From: Tenacibaculum todarodis
GTDB lineage: Bacteria > Bacteroidota > Bacteroidia > Flavobacteriales > Flavobacteriaceae
Direction: 5' to 3'
DNA length: 64,000 nt
Assembly: GCF_001889045.1 (NCBI RefSeq)
Contig: NZ_CP018155.1
Location: forward strand, 2,296,001-2,360,000
The position numbers and the translations under genes are program-made. The notes below the pieces were generated by a model. That model had not been told where the DNA came from. It searched no databases and saw nothing but the letters and a program-made list of their open reading frames with translations. Positions 25,439 through 33,502 of this stretch are shown here, one piece after another. Each line of letters opens with the position of its first letter. The first letter of the stretch is position 1.

Positions 25439-26548
25439 TTAATCTATTAATTCTGCTAATTCTTTACCAACTAAAGAGCCAATTGCAATTCCCATTCCGC
25501 CTAAACGAACACCACAAAATACATTATTAGACAATTGTTTTACAATTGCGTTTTTCTGATTTCCAACACCCATAATTCCGCTCCATCTGTGTTCAATTTC
25601 AAAATTTGTGTTTGGCAAAATTGTAGTTTTTAATATTTCTTCTAATTTATTTTGAATAATTTCTGTTTCACCAAATTCGGTAGTTTCTTCGGTTTTAAAA
25701 TCGAGATTTCTTCCACCGCCAAACAGAATTCTATTATCAATATTTCTAAAATAATAATAGCCTTTATCTAAATGAAAAGTTCCTTTTATGTATAAATTTT
25801 CAATTGGTTTTGTTATGAGAACTTGTGCTCTTGCAGGTTGTATATTTTCTTTTAAAAGTTTGTTGGCAAAACCATTTGTAGCAATAAATAGTTTATTTGT
25901 TTTAAAGGTAATTTTATCGGTTTTTATTGCAACAACATTTCCACTTTCAGAAAAACTATCAACAGAAATATTGTTTAAAATTTTAATTCCTAATTTTTGA
26001 ATTTTATGTACTAATTCAGAAACCATTTTACCAGTGTTTATTTGACCTTCAAATTTGTTTACAATATAATTATCCGAAGTGTTTTTAAAGTTAAAAATAT
26101 TATCGGAAACTGAAAATACTTCGTCATTAAAAATAGGAAAAAGTAGCTTGTTTATTTTTTCTTTTTGTGCCAAACATTCTTCAAAAAATTGCTTGTCATT
26201 AAATAATCCGTATCCAAAATTCTGCTGAAAATCTATATTGGAATCTCCTAAATTCTTCCGAAGTAATTGTAAACCATTCCAGCGCTTTTCAACCAAATTA
26301 TAAACTTCTTGTTCTGAGTGCGAATTTAAATCGTCAATAATTTCAGATAGACTTCCAAAACAAGCAAAACCTGCATTTTTTGTACTTGCTCCTTGTGGTA
26401 ACATTCCTTTTTCAAGAATCAAAATTTTAGCTTTTGGATGTTTCTTCTGAAGTTCTAAGGCACAATTTAAACCTACAATTCCGCTTCCAACAATTGTAAA
26501 ATCAATGTTAGAAAACCATTCTTTATATTCCCAATAACTATAATTCAT
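25439..26548 (-). CDS. FAD-dependent oxidoreductase (DAO family)
   Basis: A 369-residue flavoprotein. The N-terminal FAD motif is FTIVGSGIVGLNCALELQ, followed by the ILEKGMLPQGASTKNAGFACFGS segment typical of the D-amino-acid oxidase / glycine oxidase superfamily, and the C-terminal CGVRLGGMGIAIGSLVGKELA. It probably oxidises an amine or amino acid, but the substrate is unknown. It directly abuts the acetyltransferase gene upstream and is followed 29 bp later by the Gre-like gene. Confidence 0.87.
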   Translation of the reverse strand: MNYSYWEYKEWFSNIDFTIVGSGIVGLNCALELQKKHPKAKILILEKGMLPQGASTKNAGFACFGSLSEIIDDLNSHSEQEVYNLVEKRWNGLQLLRKNLGDSNIDFQQNFGYGLFNDKQFFEECLAQKEKINKLLFPIFNDEVFSVSDNIFNFKNTSDNYIVNKFEGQINTGKMVSELVHKIQKLGIKILNNISVDSFSESGNVVAIKTDKITFKTNKLFIATNGFANKLLKENIQPARAQVLITKPIENLYIKGTFHLDKGYYYFRNIDNRILFGGGRNLDFKTEETTEFGETEIIQNKLEEILKTTILPNTNFEIEHRWSGIMGVGNQKNAIVKQLSNNVFCGVRLGGMGIAIGSLVGKELAELID

Positions 26549-27001
26549 TTAAATTGTCTTTTCAAAACAAATACTATTCTCCAGACCTTTGTATTGGCCA
26601 TAATTCGGGATAATTTTATACCCGCTTTTTTTATAAAACTGTACAGCTTCTATTTGTCTTTTCCCGGTTTCTAAAACACATTTTTTATAACCCAATTCAT
26701 TTGCCCAAATTTCTAGTTCGGTTAGTATTTTTTGAGCAACTCCTTTACCTCTACATTCTTCAGAAACAAACATTCTTTTTACCTCAACAGAAGTGTCATC
26801 AAACTTTTTAATTGCGCCACAACCAATCGGTTTTTTAGCATCATAAATAACAATTACTTGTTTTAAAACATCAATATTATTATACTGATTATAAAAGTCA
26901 TGTTCATCTCCATCGGTAATTTTTAAGTACGCATCTAAATGCTTTACCAAACTTTTAAAGTCTTGGTTTTTAGAGTTTGTTCTAATACAATCTGTTATCA
27001 T
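26549..27001 (-). CDS. GNAT family N-acetyltransferase
   Basis: A 150-residue acetyl-CoA-dependent acetyltransferase. The acetyl-CoA binding motif is seen in VKRMFVSEECRGKGVAQKIL (R/Q-x-x-G-x-G/A), followed by LETGKRQIEAVQFYKKSGYK at the C-terminal end. The substrate is unknown. Its stop abuts the ATG of the oxidoreductase gene, so the pair is an operon. Confidence 0.9.
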   Translation of the reverse strand: MITDCIRTNSKNQDFKSLVKHLDAYLKITDGDEHDFYNQYNNIDVLKQVIVIYDAKKPIGCGAIKKFDDTSVEVKRMFVSEECRGKGVAQKILTELEIWANELGYKKCVLETGKRQIEAVQFYKKSGYKIIPNYGQYKGLENSICFEKTI

Positions 27002-27126
27002 AATTTAAGAAACCTGCATGTTAAAAGTTTATACTTCTTTTTGAAAATGGCGTTTGAGTAAAGTTACATAATCTGTTTAAATAATTTGTACCTTGGCACA
27101 CTACTTGTAAATTATATTTTATATAA

Positions 27127-27618
27127 ATGAAGAATATGAAACTTTTTAGTCTTTTTGCAGTAATTGCAACATTATTTCAATGTGCAAGTTTAAAATTTGA
27201 AGACAATCCGCCGTTTAAAATAAATAGTGCAACGTTTAAAAATTATGTTGGCGGAATGCCTGGAGTTAGCGGAACTAACGTAGTTATAAATTACGAAACA
27301 AGTACTACGGTTAATTTTGATAGTTTATTTTTTAAAGGAAGAAAAGCTAAAATAGAATTAGAAACTAGTGGAAAGAAAAACTATATTAAAGGGCATTTTA
27401 ATACTTCAACAGTAAACTCTAAAGAAGATTTAGTCCTTCATAAAGATGGTAAAAAAGAATACGGAAATAAAGTTCCTGAAAAGAAATTTCCATTCGAATT
27501 GAAAGAAAGCGAAGCTGTAATAAGTTACTTAGAAAATGGAGAAACTAAATTTTTTAAAGTAGAAAACATTAAAAAAGGAGAAGAAATTTTTTATCCTTCA
27601 GCAAAACCTAGGAAATAA
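27127..27618 (+). CDS. lipoprotein of unknown function
   Basis: A 163-residue protein with a signal peptide and a cysteine after ATLFQ that may be a lipobox (ATLFQC). The mature part is rich in beta-like stretches and contains the conserved-looking GGMPGVSGTNVVINYE. I do not recognise a family. The start could be the ATG at 27127 or at 27136. A terminator follows 34 bp after the stop. Confidence 0.65.
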   Translation: MKNMKLFSLFAVIATLFQCASLKFEDNPPFKINSATFKNYVGGMPGVSGTNVVINYETSTTVNFDSLFFKGRKAKIELETSGKKNYIKGHFNTSTVNSKEDLVLHKDGKKEYGNKVPEKKFPFELKESEAVISYLENGETKFFKVENIKKGEEIFYPSAKPRK

Positions 27619-27651
27619 AAATAATAATTAAATTACTGAATATCAATAAAC

Positions 27652-27678
27652 AAAACACTCTTAAAAGGGTGTTTTTTA
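27652..27678 (+). terminator. rho-independent terminator
   Basis: A 9 bp stem AAAACACTC/GGGTGTTTT with one G-U pair and loop TTAAAA, then a T-run. It ends the lipoprotein gene at 27127. Confidence 0.7.
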
Positions 27679-27730
27679 TTTTTGGCACGCAATTTGTCTT
27701 AGTATAAGCATAACCTTAAAACTTATACTT

Positions 27731-28651
27731 ATGAAAACTTTAAAATTACTCTCAATACTCCTATTAAGTAGTTTGCTATTTACATCTTGTGTAGTAAGCA
27801 ACGACACTTACATAGATGACACAAGTGTTTCTTTAGAGCAATTAGTTACCGATTACGATTTATGGTATATAGATTACCATAGAACAAGCGGAACAGGAGA
27901 TATTCCTTTTGTATCAAGAGCGTTTACTTTATCATTTTTAAATGGTCGTTTATATGCCAATAACAATATTGTAGATATTGGTAGAACTGGAAATGGTCTT
28001 GGAATTTTAGTTGGAAATTACGACACTTACAATGGCATTTTAGAAACCAATCACGATTTAGATGGTTATAACGATTTTGATGTACATCAAATTTCATCAA
28101 ACGAAATAAGAATATACAACCCAAGAGAAAATGTAAACTACTATTTAATTGGTTATCAGAAAAACAATTTTGATTACGATAAATTGTTCTATGAAAATAT
28201 TGAATACTTTTTACAAGAATATATAGATTGGGAAAAAACAGCAGTAACTGGTGGAACTCCAAATGCTTTTGATGATGAAAATTTTTTAGCTTTTACACCA
28301 GAAAATATAACAACTTTCTATTCTTCACAAGACGCGCTTGGCACGGATGTTGATTCTATAGATTGGGATTATGTAGGAGATTACAAAATATATGATGTAG
28401 ATGGTTATGAGGATTTAAAAGTTTTAACACTTAATTATGATGCTGGAGATATTGAAGAATTTGAATTGAGCGTTATAAATGACGGAAAGATAAGTTTATA
28501 TCATATAGATTCAGACACAACGTACGATTTTTCTGGAAGAGGATTTATCCAATACTTAAAGGGCGGAGATGCTAAGCCAGCTGTAAGGAACAGCGGTAGA
28601 AAACGTACTAAAGTAGTAAGAGAAAAAAAGATTAGAAGAAATTTAAAATAA
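27731..28651 (+). CDS. lipoprotein, flavobacterial family of unknown function
   Basis: A 306-residue protein with a lipoprotein signal peptide (lipobox LLFTSC). The body has a duplicated look: YDLWYIDYHRTSGTGDIPF with FTLSFLNGRLYANNNI, YNGILETNHDLDGYNDFDVH and, later, a paired YKIYDVDGYEDLKVLTLNY and ISLYHIDSDTTYDFSGRGFIQ. I remember homologues in Flavobacteriaceae often mislabelled nicotinic acid mononucleotide adenylyltransferase, probably by linkage to nadD; there is no nucleotidyltransferase motif here. The C-terminal 30 residues are very basic (RKRTKVVREKKIRR). Confidence 0.7.
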   Translation: MKTLKLLSILLLSSLLFTSCVVSNDTYIDDTSVSLEQLVTDYDLWYIDYHRTSGTGDIPFVSRAFTLSFLNGRLYANNNIVDIGRTGNGLGILVGNYDTYNGILETNHDLDGYNDFDVHQISSNEIRIYNPRENVNYYLIGYQKNNFDYDKLFYENIEYFLQEYIDWEKTAVTGGTPNAFDDENFLAFTPENITTFYSSQDALGTDVDSIDWDYVGDYKIYDVDGYEDLKVLTLNYDAGDIEEFELSVINDGKISLYHIDSDTTYDFSGRGFIQYLKGGDAKPAVRNSGRKRTKVVREKKIRRNLK

Positions 28652-28703
28652 AGTTTGGTTAGTTGATTTTTGGTTGGTTATTTCACAATAACCAATTGAA
28701 AGG

Positions 28704-28732
28704 AAAGCCACCTCGAGAGAGGTGGCTTTTTC
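28704..28732 (+). terminator. rho-independent terminator
   Basis: The 11 bp stem AAAGCCACCTC/GAGGTGGCTTT with loop GAGA and a T-run. Confidence 0.9.
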
Positions 28733-28789
28733 TATGTCTTATTTTCTTTTTTTAATAGAAACAACTACCTTTAACCAAAACAAAATTTA

Positions 28790-29542
28790 ATGAGTAAAAC
28801 AGCATTTATAACAGGCGCAACTTCTGGTATTGGAAAAGCTACAGCAGAGTTGTTTGCAAAAAATAATATTAGATTAATTCTCTGCGGAAGACGTGCAGAA
28901 CGTTTACAAGAATTGCAACAAGAATTAAGTAAATTAACAGAAGTAACCACTTTACAATTCGATGTTTCTAAAAGAGACGAAGTAGAAAAAGCTATAAAAT
29001 CTATTCCAGATAGTTTTAAAGAAATAGATATCTTAATCAACAATGCTGGGAATGCTCATGGTTTAAGTGCTATTCAAGATGGAAGTATTGACGATTGGGA
29101 CGCAATGTTAGATATTAACGTAAAAGGATTGTTGTATGTTTCTAAAGCAATTATTCCTAATATGATAGAAAATAACAACGGTTTTATTGTAAATATTGGT
29201 TCTATTGCCGCAAAAGAAGTGTACGCAAACGGAAATGTGTATTGTGCATCAAAACATGCTGTAGATGCTTTAAACAAGTCTATGCGGTTGGATTTGAATC
29301 AACATAACATAAGAGTTTCTGCAATTCATCCAGGTTTGGTAGAAACCGAGTTTTCTGACGTTCGTTTTAAAGGCGATATCGAAAGAGCAAAAACAGTTTA
29401 CCAAGGTTATAAAGCATTACAGGCAGAAGATATTGCAGATATTATTCACTTTGTAATTACTAGACCATATCATGTAAATATTGAAGATTTAGTTGTGTAT
29501 CCAACAGCACAAGCAAGTGCGACTATTATTAATAAAAATTAA
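28790..29542 (+). CDS. SDR family NAD(P)-dependent oxidoreductase (YdfG-like)
   Basis: A 250-residue classical short-chain dehydrogenase. The cofactor motif is TGATSGIGKATAEL, NNAG is present in ILINNAGNAHGL, and the catalytic tyrosine and lysine are in VYCASKHAVDALN. The C-terminal part (YHVNIEDLVVYPTAQAS) is characteristic of the YdfG group of 3-hydroxy acid dehydrogenases. The natural substrate may be serine or 3-hydroxypropionate; this is family knowledge, not shown by the sequence. Confidence 0.9.
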   Translation: MSKTAFITGATSGIGKATAELFAKNNIRLILCGRRAERLQELQQELSKLTEVTTLQFDVSKRDEVEKAIKSIPDSFKEIDILINNAGNAHGLSAIQDGSIDDWDAMLDINVKGLLYVSKAIIPNMIENNNGFIVNIGSIAAKEVYANGNVYCASKHAVDALNKSMRLDLNQHNIRVSAIHPGLVETEFSDVRFKGDIERAKTVYQGYKALQAEDIADIIHFVITRPYHVNIEDLVVYPTAQASATIINKN

Positions 29543-29574
29543 GTTTGAAATTTAAAGAAACCTGATTTTAGTGA

Positions 29575-32220
29575 TTAAAATTTGTATTTCAACTCAACTA
29601 AAAAAACACGAGGTAATGTAAAAACTTGATTAGATATAAGTAAATTAGAACTAAAAGAATTTGTCGTTATAACACCATTATTATAAATATTCCTAAAGTT
29701 TAAACTATAAGAAAACTTACTGTTTGGTTTAGCGTATCCTAAATATAAATTTTGTAATGTGTAATTTAGAGTATTATCACTAAAATTTTTAACAAAATGT
29801 GTTGAGAAATCAGTTTTAAAAATAAAGTTCTTTAAAAATTTAGAATCAAAGTTTAATGAAAATGTATTTTCTGTAGAACGGGAATCTTCATCAGAAGTTA
29901 CTTGATACCCAGAATGTTTATATTTTAAATTAATCTGTGTGTTTTTAGTCAATTTTAATAGCCATTTACTACTTAATAGATACTCAAAAGAATTTATAAT
30001 GCTTACATCTTCATTAATTACTTGATTGGTTTTAAACCAATCTAAATCTACTTCAAATTCTAAGCTAGATTTACTAAAAATAAGTCCATAATTTGTATTA
30101 AAACTTAAGTTTTCTTCAGGTAAGTTAAGAATAACAGGTGTACTTAACCGATATATACCACTTTGAGTTATGCTGTTGTTTTTTACCGGATTATTAATAC
30201 TATAATCAATAGAAAAATCAAGAAAATAATCATCAATGTTTTCATAATCACTATAATATAAGCTAAAATTATGAGAACGTTCATCGATAAGGTTTGGATT
30301 TCCTTGTAGCAGTGAATTAAAGCCAGTTACTTTTAAATTTTCTAAATAATTCAAATCATTTAAATATCTGTTGGTAAACGTATAGTCAAAATCTAAATCT
30401 ATATCATCTTCTATTTTATAATTGATATTTAATTTTGGTTCAATAAAAAAATTAGTGTCTTTAATTTGAGCACGTTTAAATCTGTAATAATGTGGTTTGG
30501 CTTCTAAATTAAATTCAAATTTACCTAATTTGGACTTTATTCCAAAACCAAAATTTAAATCAGAAAGGGTTAAAGGATTATTATTACCCAGTTCAGAAAA
30601 ATCTATTCTAGAATTATCTTGAAAAACCTGACTAATATCATTTCTTATCTTTGAGTTTTTATAATTAAAACCAATATTATAAAATAGATGAAAATACCTA
30701 CTAGCAAGCCAATAATCTTTTAGGAGAATATTAAATCTTTGAGCATTAATATCGTTTATTTGGTTTATTTGATAATTTGTTGTTTGAGTTAATGGTAAAA
30801 ATTCTTCTAAAAAAACAGTATTACTTGACCAATTATCTGTAGAATTAGAGTTGGTAATACTATGATGTAAAGCCAAACCCATGGTATGCTTATCATTCAG
30901 TTTTAAATAACCTTCTAAATTGTGTGAAAAACTATCACTTTTACCCTCTACACTTGTGAAAAATTGATTTGTATTTTCTAAATTTGATATCGATTCTTTT
31001 TCATAATTTGTAGTGTTTTTTATATAATTAACATTGTAAATCCATTTTTGACTTGAACTAGGGTTATAATCAAATTTTATATTGAATAATGCAGCACTAT
31101 TATCCGTATCTCCAATATCATTTCTAGTTTCAAAAATAGGTTCTTCACCCAAATACTCTCGTATAGATGATGATTTGTTAACAATGTCATTATTTGAGTA
31201 AATAACATAACCAGAAATAGTAAATTTTGTACTAAACTCCTTTTGAAAATTTAAAGCAGAAAATCTTGTTACGGATTCAAATCTTTCTGCGTTATTTGAT
31301 GCAAAAGAAGATAAAGTATTTGATAAAGCACTTCTTTTAAACAGGTTGCTTGAGCCTCCAACTAATCTTGATAAATCACTAAAACTTAAACTACTATTAT
31401 TAAAACTATTGATATCTCCTATAAAACTAATATTAGATTTTGGATTGTACTTAAATAAAGTAGCGTGTAAACTATAAAAATTATCTAACCCTACACCTGC
31501 TTCTATATCTCCAAAAGCAAAATCTTTTTTATCTTCTTTTAAAACTACATTTAAGGCTAAATCTTCATTGTCTGCCAAGTTTCTCAATAGTTCAGATTCT
31601 TTATAGTTAGAGATAATTTCAATTTTATCCATAACATCTGCGGGTATATTTTCAATAGCTAATTTTGTGCTTCCATTAAAAAAAGGCTTACCTTCTACCA
31701 ACAATTTGGTTACCGTTTTTCCTTGTACTTTTATAGCATTTTTATCTACTTTTATGCCTGGTAACTTATTAAGGACATCTTTCATCTTAAATTCATTGCC
31801 ATTGGTAAATGATTTTAAGTTATAGGTAATAGTGTCTTTCTTTTTTTTTATAGGTTGATACTTATAATTGATAACAACTTCATCTAAATTTTCTTTTTTA
31901 GTATTTAGTTTAAAATTATGCGTAGAATTATTTTCTGAAAGAAGAACTTCTTTATTTATTGAGTTATAGCCTAAGTGAGAAATACTTAGTTGGTAAAATA
32001 CTCCTTTTTTTAATTGTAGTTTATAATAACCTTTAGTATCTGTTATAGCATATTTTATTTTTATATTTTGTTGTTTAGGTTTAGCTATTAAAGTTACATT
32101 TTGTAACGGGTTTTGTAAACTATCTGTAACCACACCACCAACAATAACTCTATTATTTTGTGTGAAAGTTACAGCACAAAAGAATAAAAAGTAATAAACT
32201 ATTAATTTTTTAAAATTCAT
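29575..32220 (-). CDS. outer-membrane beta-barrel protein with carboxypeptidase-like regulatory domain
   Basis: An 881-residue TonB-dependent-receptor-like protein. A signal peptide is followed by a carboxypeptidase-D regulatory-like domain (VIVGGVVTDSLQNPLQNVTL; DTKGYYKLQLKKGVFYQLSI), a plug-like region (LNKLPGIKVDKNAIKVQGKT; LVEGKPFF), and a long barrel with many aromatic-ended strands, ending LPRVFLVELKYKF. It lacks an evident TonB box and no SusD gene is near. It follows the GLPGLI gene by 26 bp, a pairing common in Bacteroidota. Ligand unknown. Confidence 0.88.
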   Translation of the reverse strand: MNFKKLIVYYFLFFCAVTFTQNNRVIVGGVVTDSLQNPLQNVTLIAKPKQQNIKIKYAITDTKGYYKLQLKKGVFYQLSISHLGYNSINKEVLLSENNSTHNFKLNTKKENLDEVVINYKYQPIKKKKDTITYNLKSFTNGNEFKMKDVLNKLPGIKVDKNAIKVQGKTVTKLLVEGKPFFNGSTKLAIENIPADVMDKIEIISNYKESELLRNLADNEDLALNVVLKEDKKDFAFGDIEAGVGLDNFYSLHATLFKYNPKSNISFIGDINSFNNSSLSFSDLSRLVGGSSNLFKRSALSNTLSSFASNNAERFESVTRFSALNFQKEFSTKFTISGYVIYSNNDIVNKSSSIREYLGEEPIFETRNDIGDTDNSAALFNIKFDYNPSSSQKWIYNVNYIKNTTNYEKESISNLENTNQFFTSVEGKSDSFSHNLEGYLKLNDKHTMGLALHHSITNSNSTDNWSSNTVFLEEFLPLTQTTNYQINQINDINAQRFNILLKDYWLASRYFHLFYNIGFNYKNSKIRNDISQVFQDNSRIDFSELGNNNPLTLSDLNFGFGIKSKLGKFEFNLEAKPHYYRFKRAQIKDTNFFIEPKLNINYKIEDDIDLDFDYTFTNRYLNDLNYLENLKVTGFNSLLQGNPNLIDERSHNFSLYYSDYENIDDYFLDFSIDYSINNPVKNNSITQSGIYRLSTPVILNLPEENLSFNTNYGLIFSKSSLEFEVDLDWFKTNQVINEDVSIINSFEYLLSSKWLLKLTKNTQINLKYKHSGYQVTSDEDSRSTENTFSLNFDSKFLKNFIFKTDFSTHFVKNFSDNTLNYTLQNLYLGYAKPNSKFSYSLNFRNIYNNGVITTNSFSSNLLISNQVFTLPRVFLVELKYKF

Positions 32221-32246
32221 TGTTTAAACAAAGAAGAAAAGTAAGG

Positions 32247-33008
32247 TTATTTATTACGTGCTCTCCAACGTTTCTCGTCTTCAGCAGCCAGTTTTTCAAA
32301 TTTTTCTTCAGTAATAAGTTTTTTGTTTTTTAGCTTTGGCATTCTATTTTTCTTACTTTTTTCCACAGTTTCATAAAATTGTATTTTTTTAACACCATAA
32401 GTAGCTTTTTCTCCCTGTAACTCTATAATTAAACCTGGTAAATTACCATAACCAGCAGGTCCAAATTTATAGGGTAACTGTGGTGCATACCATGCTGTAA
32501 AATTATGTTTAAACAATTTACCTTTAGGGTTCGTAGTGGTATGTGATGTGGTAGCTTTAAAACATAAGTACTCTCCAATCATTTTGGTTTCATCATGTAG
32601 CTCCCATTTTTGATATGAGCGAGATACTAAAAACTTTCCAAAATCTTCTTGTAATTCTTCAGTAACATAATTGTTGGGTTGCTGTTTAATTCTTCCAAAA
32701 TAGCCTGCGTCTATAAGTGCAAAAACAGCTGCGCTATTATTAGAAAATAATTTTTTCTCTAAATAGAATATAGAAATAGAATCATTAAAAGTTAAAGAAA
32801 AATCAATTTCTGATGCTATCGATTCTCTTTTTTTTGCCAATTCCGGCATTCTTTGTTGTAAAAGTTTATAACTTTTTAAATTTTTGTCTAAATGTGTTTT
32901 AACACTGTAGCTAACTTTTGCTTTAGCATACTGTTTTGAGGTTTGTGAAAATATTATATTGCTTATTAATAAAAAACTTAAAAATAAGTGTATCGTTTTA
33001 TTATTCAT
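32247..33008 (-). CDS. GLPGLI family protein
   Basis: A 253-residue secreted protein with a signal peptide (ending SNIIFSQ). The family motif is seen as GYGNLPGLIIELQGE; before it are the typical HDETKMIGEYLCFKATTSHT and FTAWYAPQLPYKFGPAGYGN. The function of GLPGLI proteins is not known; many lie beside TonB-receptor-like barrels, as here. The two genes are probably one transcript. Confidence 0.92.
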   Translation of the reverse strand: MNNKTIHLFLSFLLISNIIFSQTSKQYAKAKVSYSVKTHLDKNLKSYKLLQQRMPELAKKRESIASEIDFSLTFNDSISIFYLEKKLFSNNSAAVFALIDAGYFGRIKQQPNNYVTEELQEDFGKFLVSRSYQKWELHDETKMIGEYLCFKATTSHTTTNPKGKLFKHNFTAWYAPQLPYKFGPAGYGNLPGLIIELQGEKATYGVKKIQFYETVEKSKKNRMPKLKNKKLITEEKFEKLAAEDEKRWRARNK

Positions 33009-33021
33009 TACGTAAAAATTA

Positions 33022-33055
33022 AAAAAAGTTTATTGAAGTAACAATAAACTTTTTT
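33022..33055 (-). terminator. bidirectional-type terminator hairpin
   Basis: A perfect 14 bp inverted repeat AAAAAAGTTTATTG/CAATAAACTTTTTT with a 6 nt loop. On the minus strand it is followed by a U-run, so it ends the small secreted-protein gene before the GLPGLI gene. Confidence 0.75.
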
Positions 33056-33076
33056 GTATTAAGTAAAATTATTTTA

Positions 33077-33386
33077 TTAAAGACCTACACTTCCAAAAGT
33101 GTATACTCCAAAAACCCAATTCCAACCTCCACCTCTACATTCTCTAACAAATGCTCTTCTTAAAGATCTTGCTTCTCTATGAGAATGTCCTTCTTCTCTC
33201 CAAATATCATACCATTGATTCCCTTCACTGCTACATCCAAAAAGCACATCATCTTCAGAAATTTCTGAATTAAAATCGGTTTTTTCAACTTTAACTTCTT
33301 TAGAATTTAAGGATAATTTCTTTTTTGTCAGTAGCATTTGCCATAATTGCAATACTAAATAATGCAATACATAATAATTTTTTCAT
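33077..33386 (-). pseudogene. small secreted protein, apparent frameshift after the signal peptide
   Basis: An ATG at 33386 begins a convincing signal peptide (MKKLLCIALFSIAIMANA, then TDKKE), but that frame ends in a TAA after 28 codons. The frame offset by one carries the rest, from KKKLSLNSKEVKVEKTDF to FGCSSEGNQWYDIW, REARSLRRAFVRECRGGG and FGVYTFGSVGL. One A fewer in the six-A run at about 33322-33327 would join them into a secreted protein of about 102 residues. The geometry requires +1, so a classical -1 slippery shift on AAAAAAG does not repair it. It may be a pseudogene, a phase-variable tract or a sequencing error. Family not recognised. Confidence 0.72.
33295..33319. repeat. 25 bp perfect inverted repeat, left arm
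   Basis: This 25 bp segment, read on the minus strand, is identical to 33578-33602 on the plus strand. Both arms encode KLSLNSKE in the frame of their own gene: the small secreted protein (minus) and the AlbA_2 protein (plus). The arms are 258 bp apart and enclose both start regions. Confidence 0.9.
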
Positions 33387-33420
33387 GTGTGTAAATATTT
33401 ATTGATTAATATTCACACAA

Positions 33421-33442
33421 TAAATAAATAAATAAATAAATA
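33421..33442. repeat. (TAAA)n tetranucleotide tract between divergent genes
   Basis: Five and a half tandem TAAA units lie in the 116 bp between the divergent start codons at 33386 (minus) and 33503 (plus). Such tracts can change length by slippage and so alter promoter spacing. Confidence 0.85.
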
Positions 33443-33502
33443 TGCAAGAGAAATCAATGCTTTTTTTAAAAAAAACAATACTCTTTGGTATCTTTATCGT
33501 AA

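Noticed and set aside
27731..28651. Nicotinic acid mononucleotide adenylyltransferase
   Set aside because: Homologues may carry this label, but there is no (H/T)xGH nucleotidyltransferase motif; the protein is a lipoprotein.
33320..33328. Programmed -1 frameshift on AAAAAAG in the small secreted gene
   Set aside because: A slip of -1 leads into the wrong frame. The downstream part needs +1, so the classical slippery mechanism does not apply.
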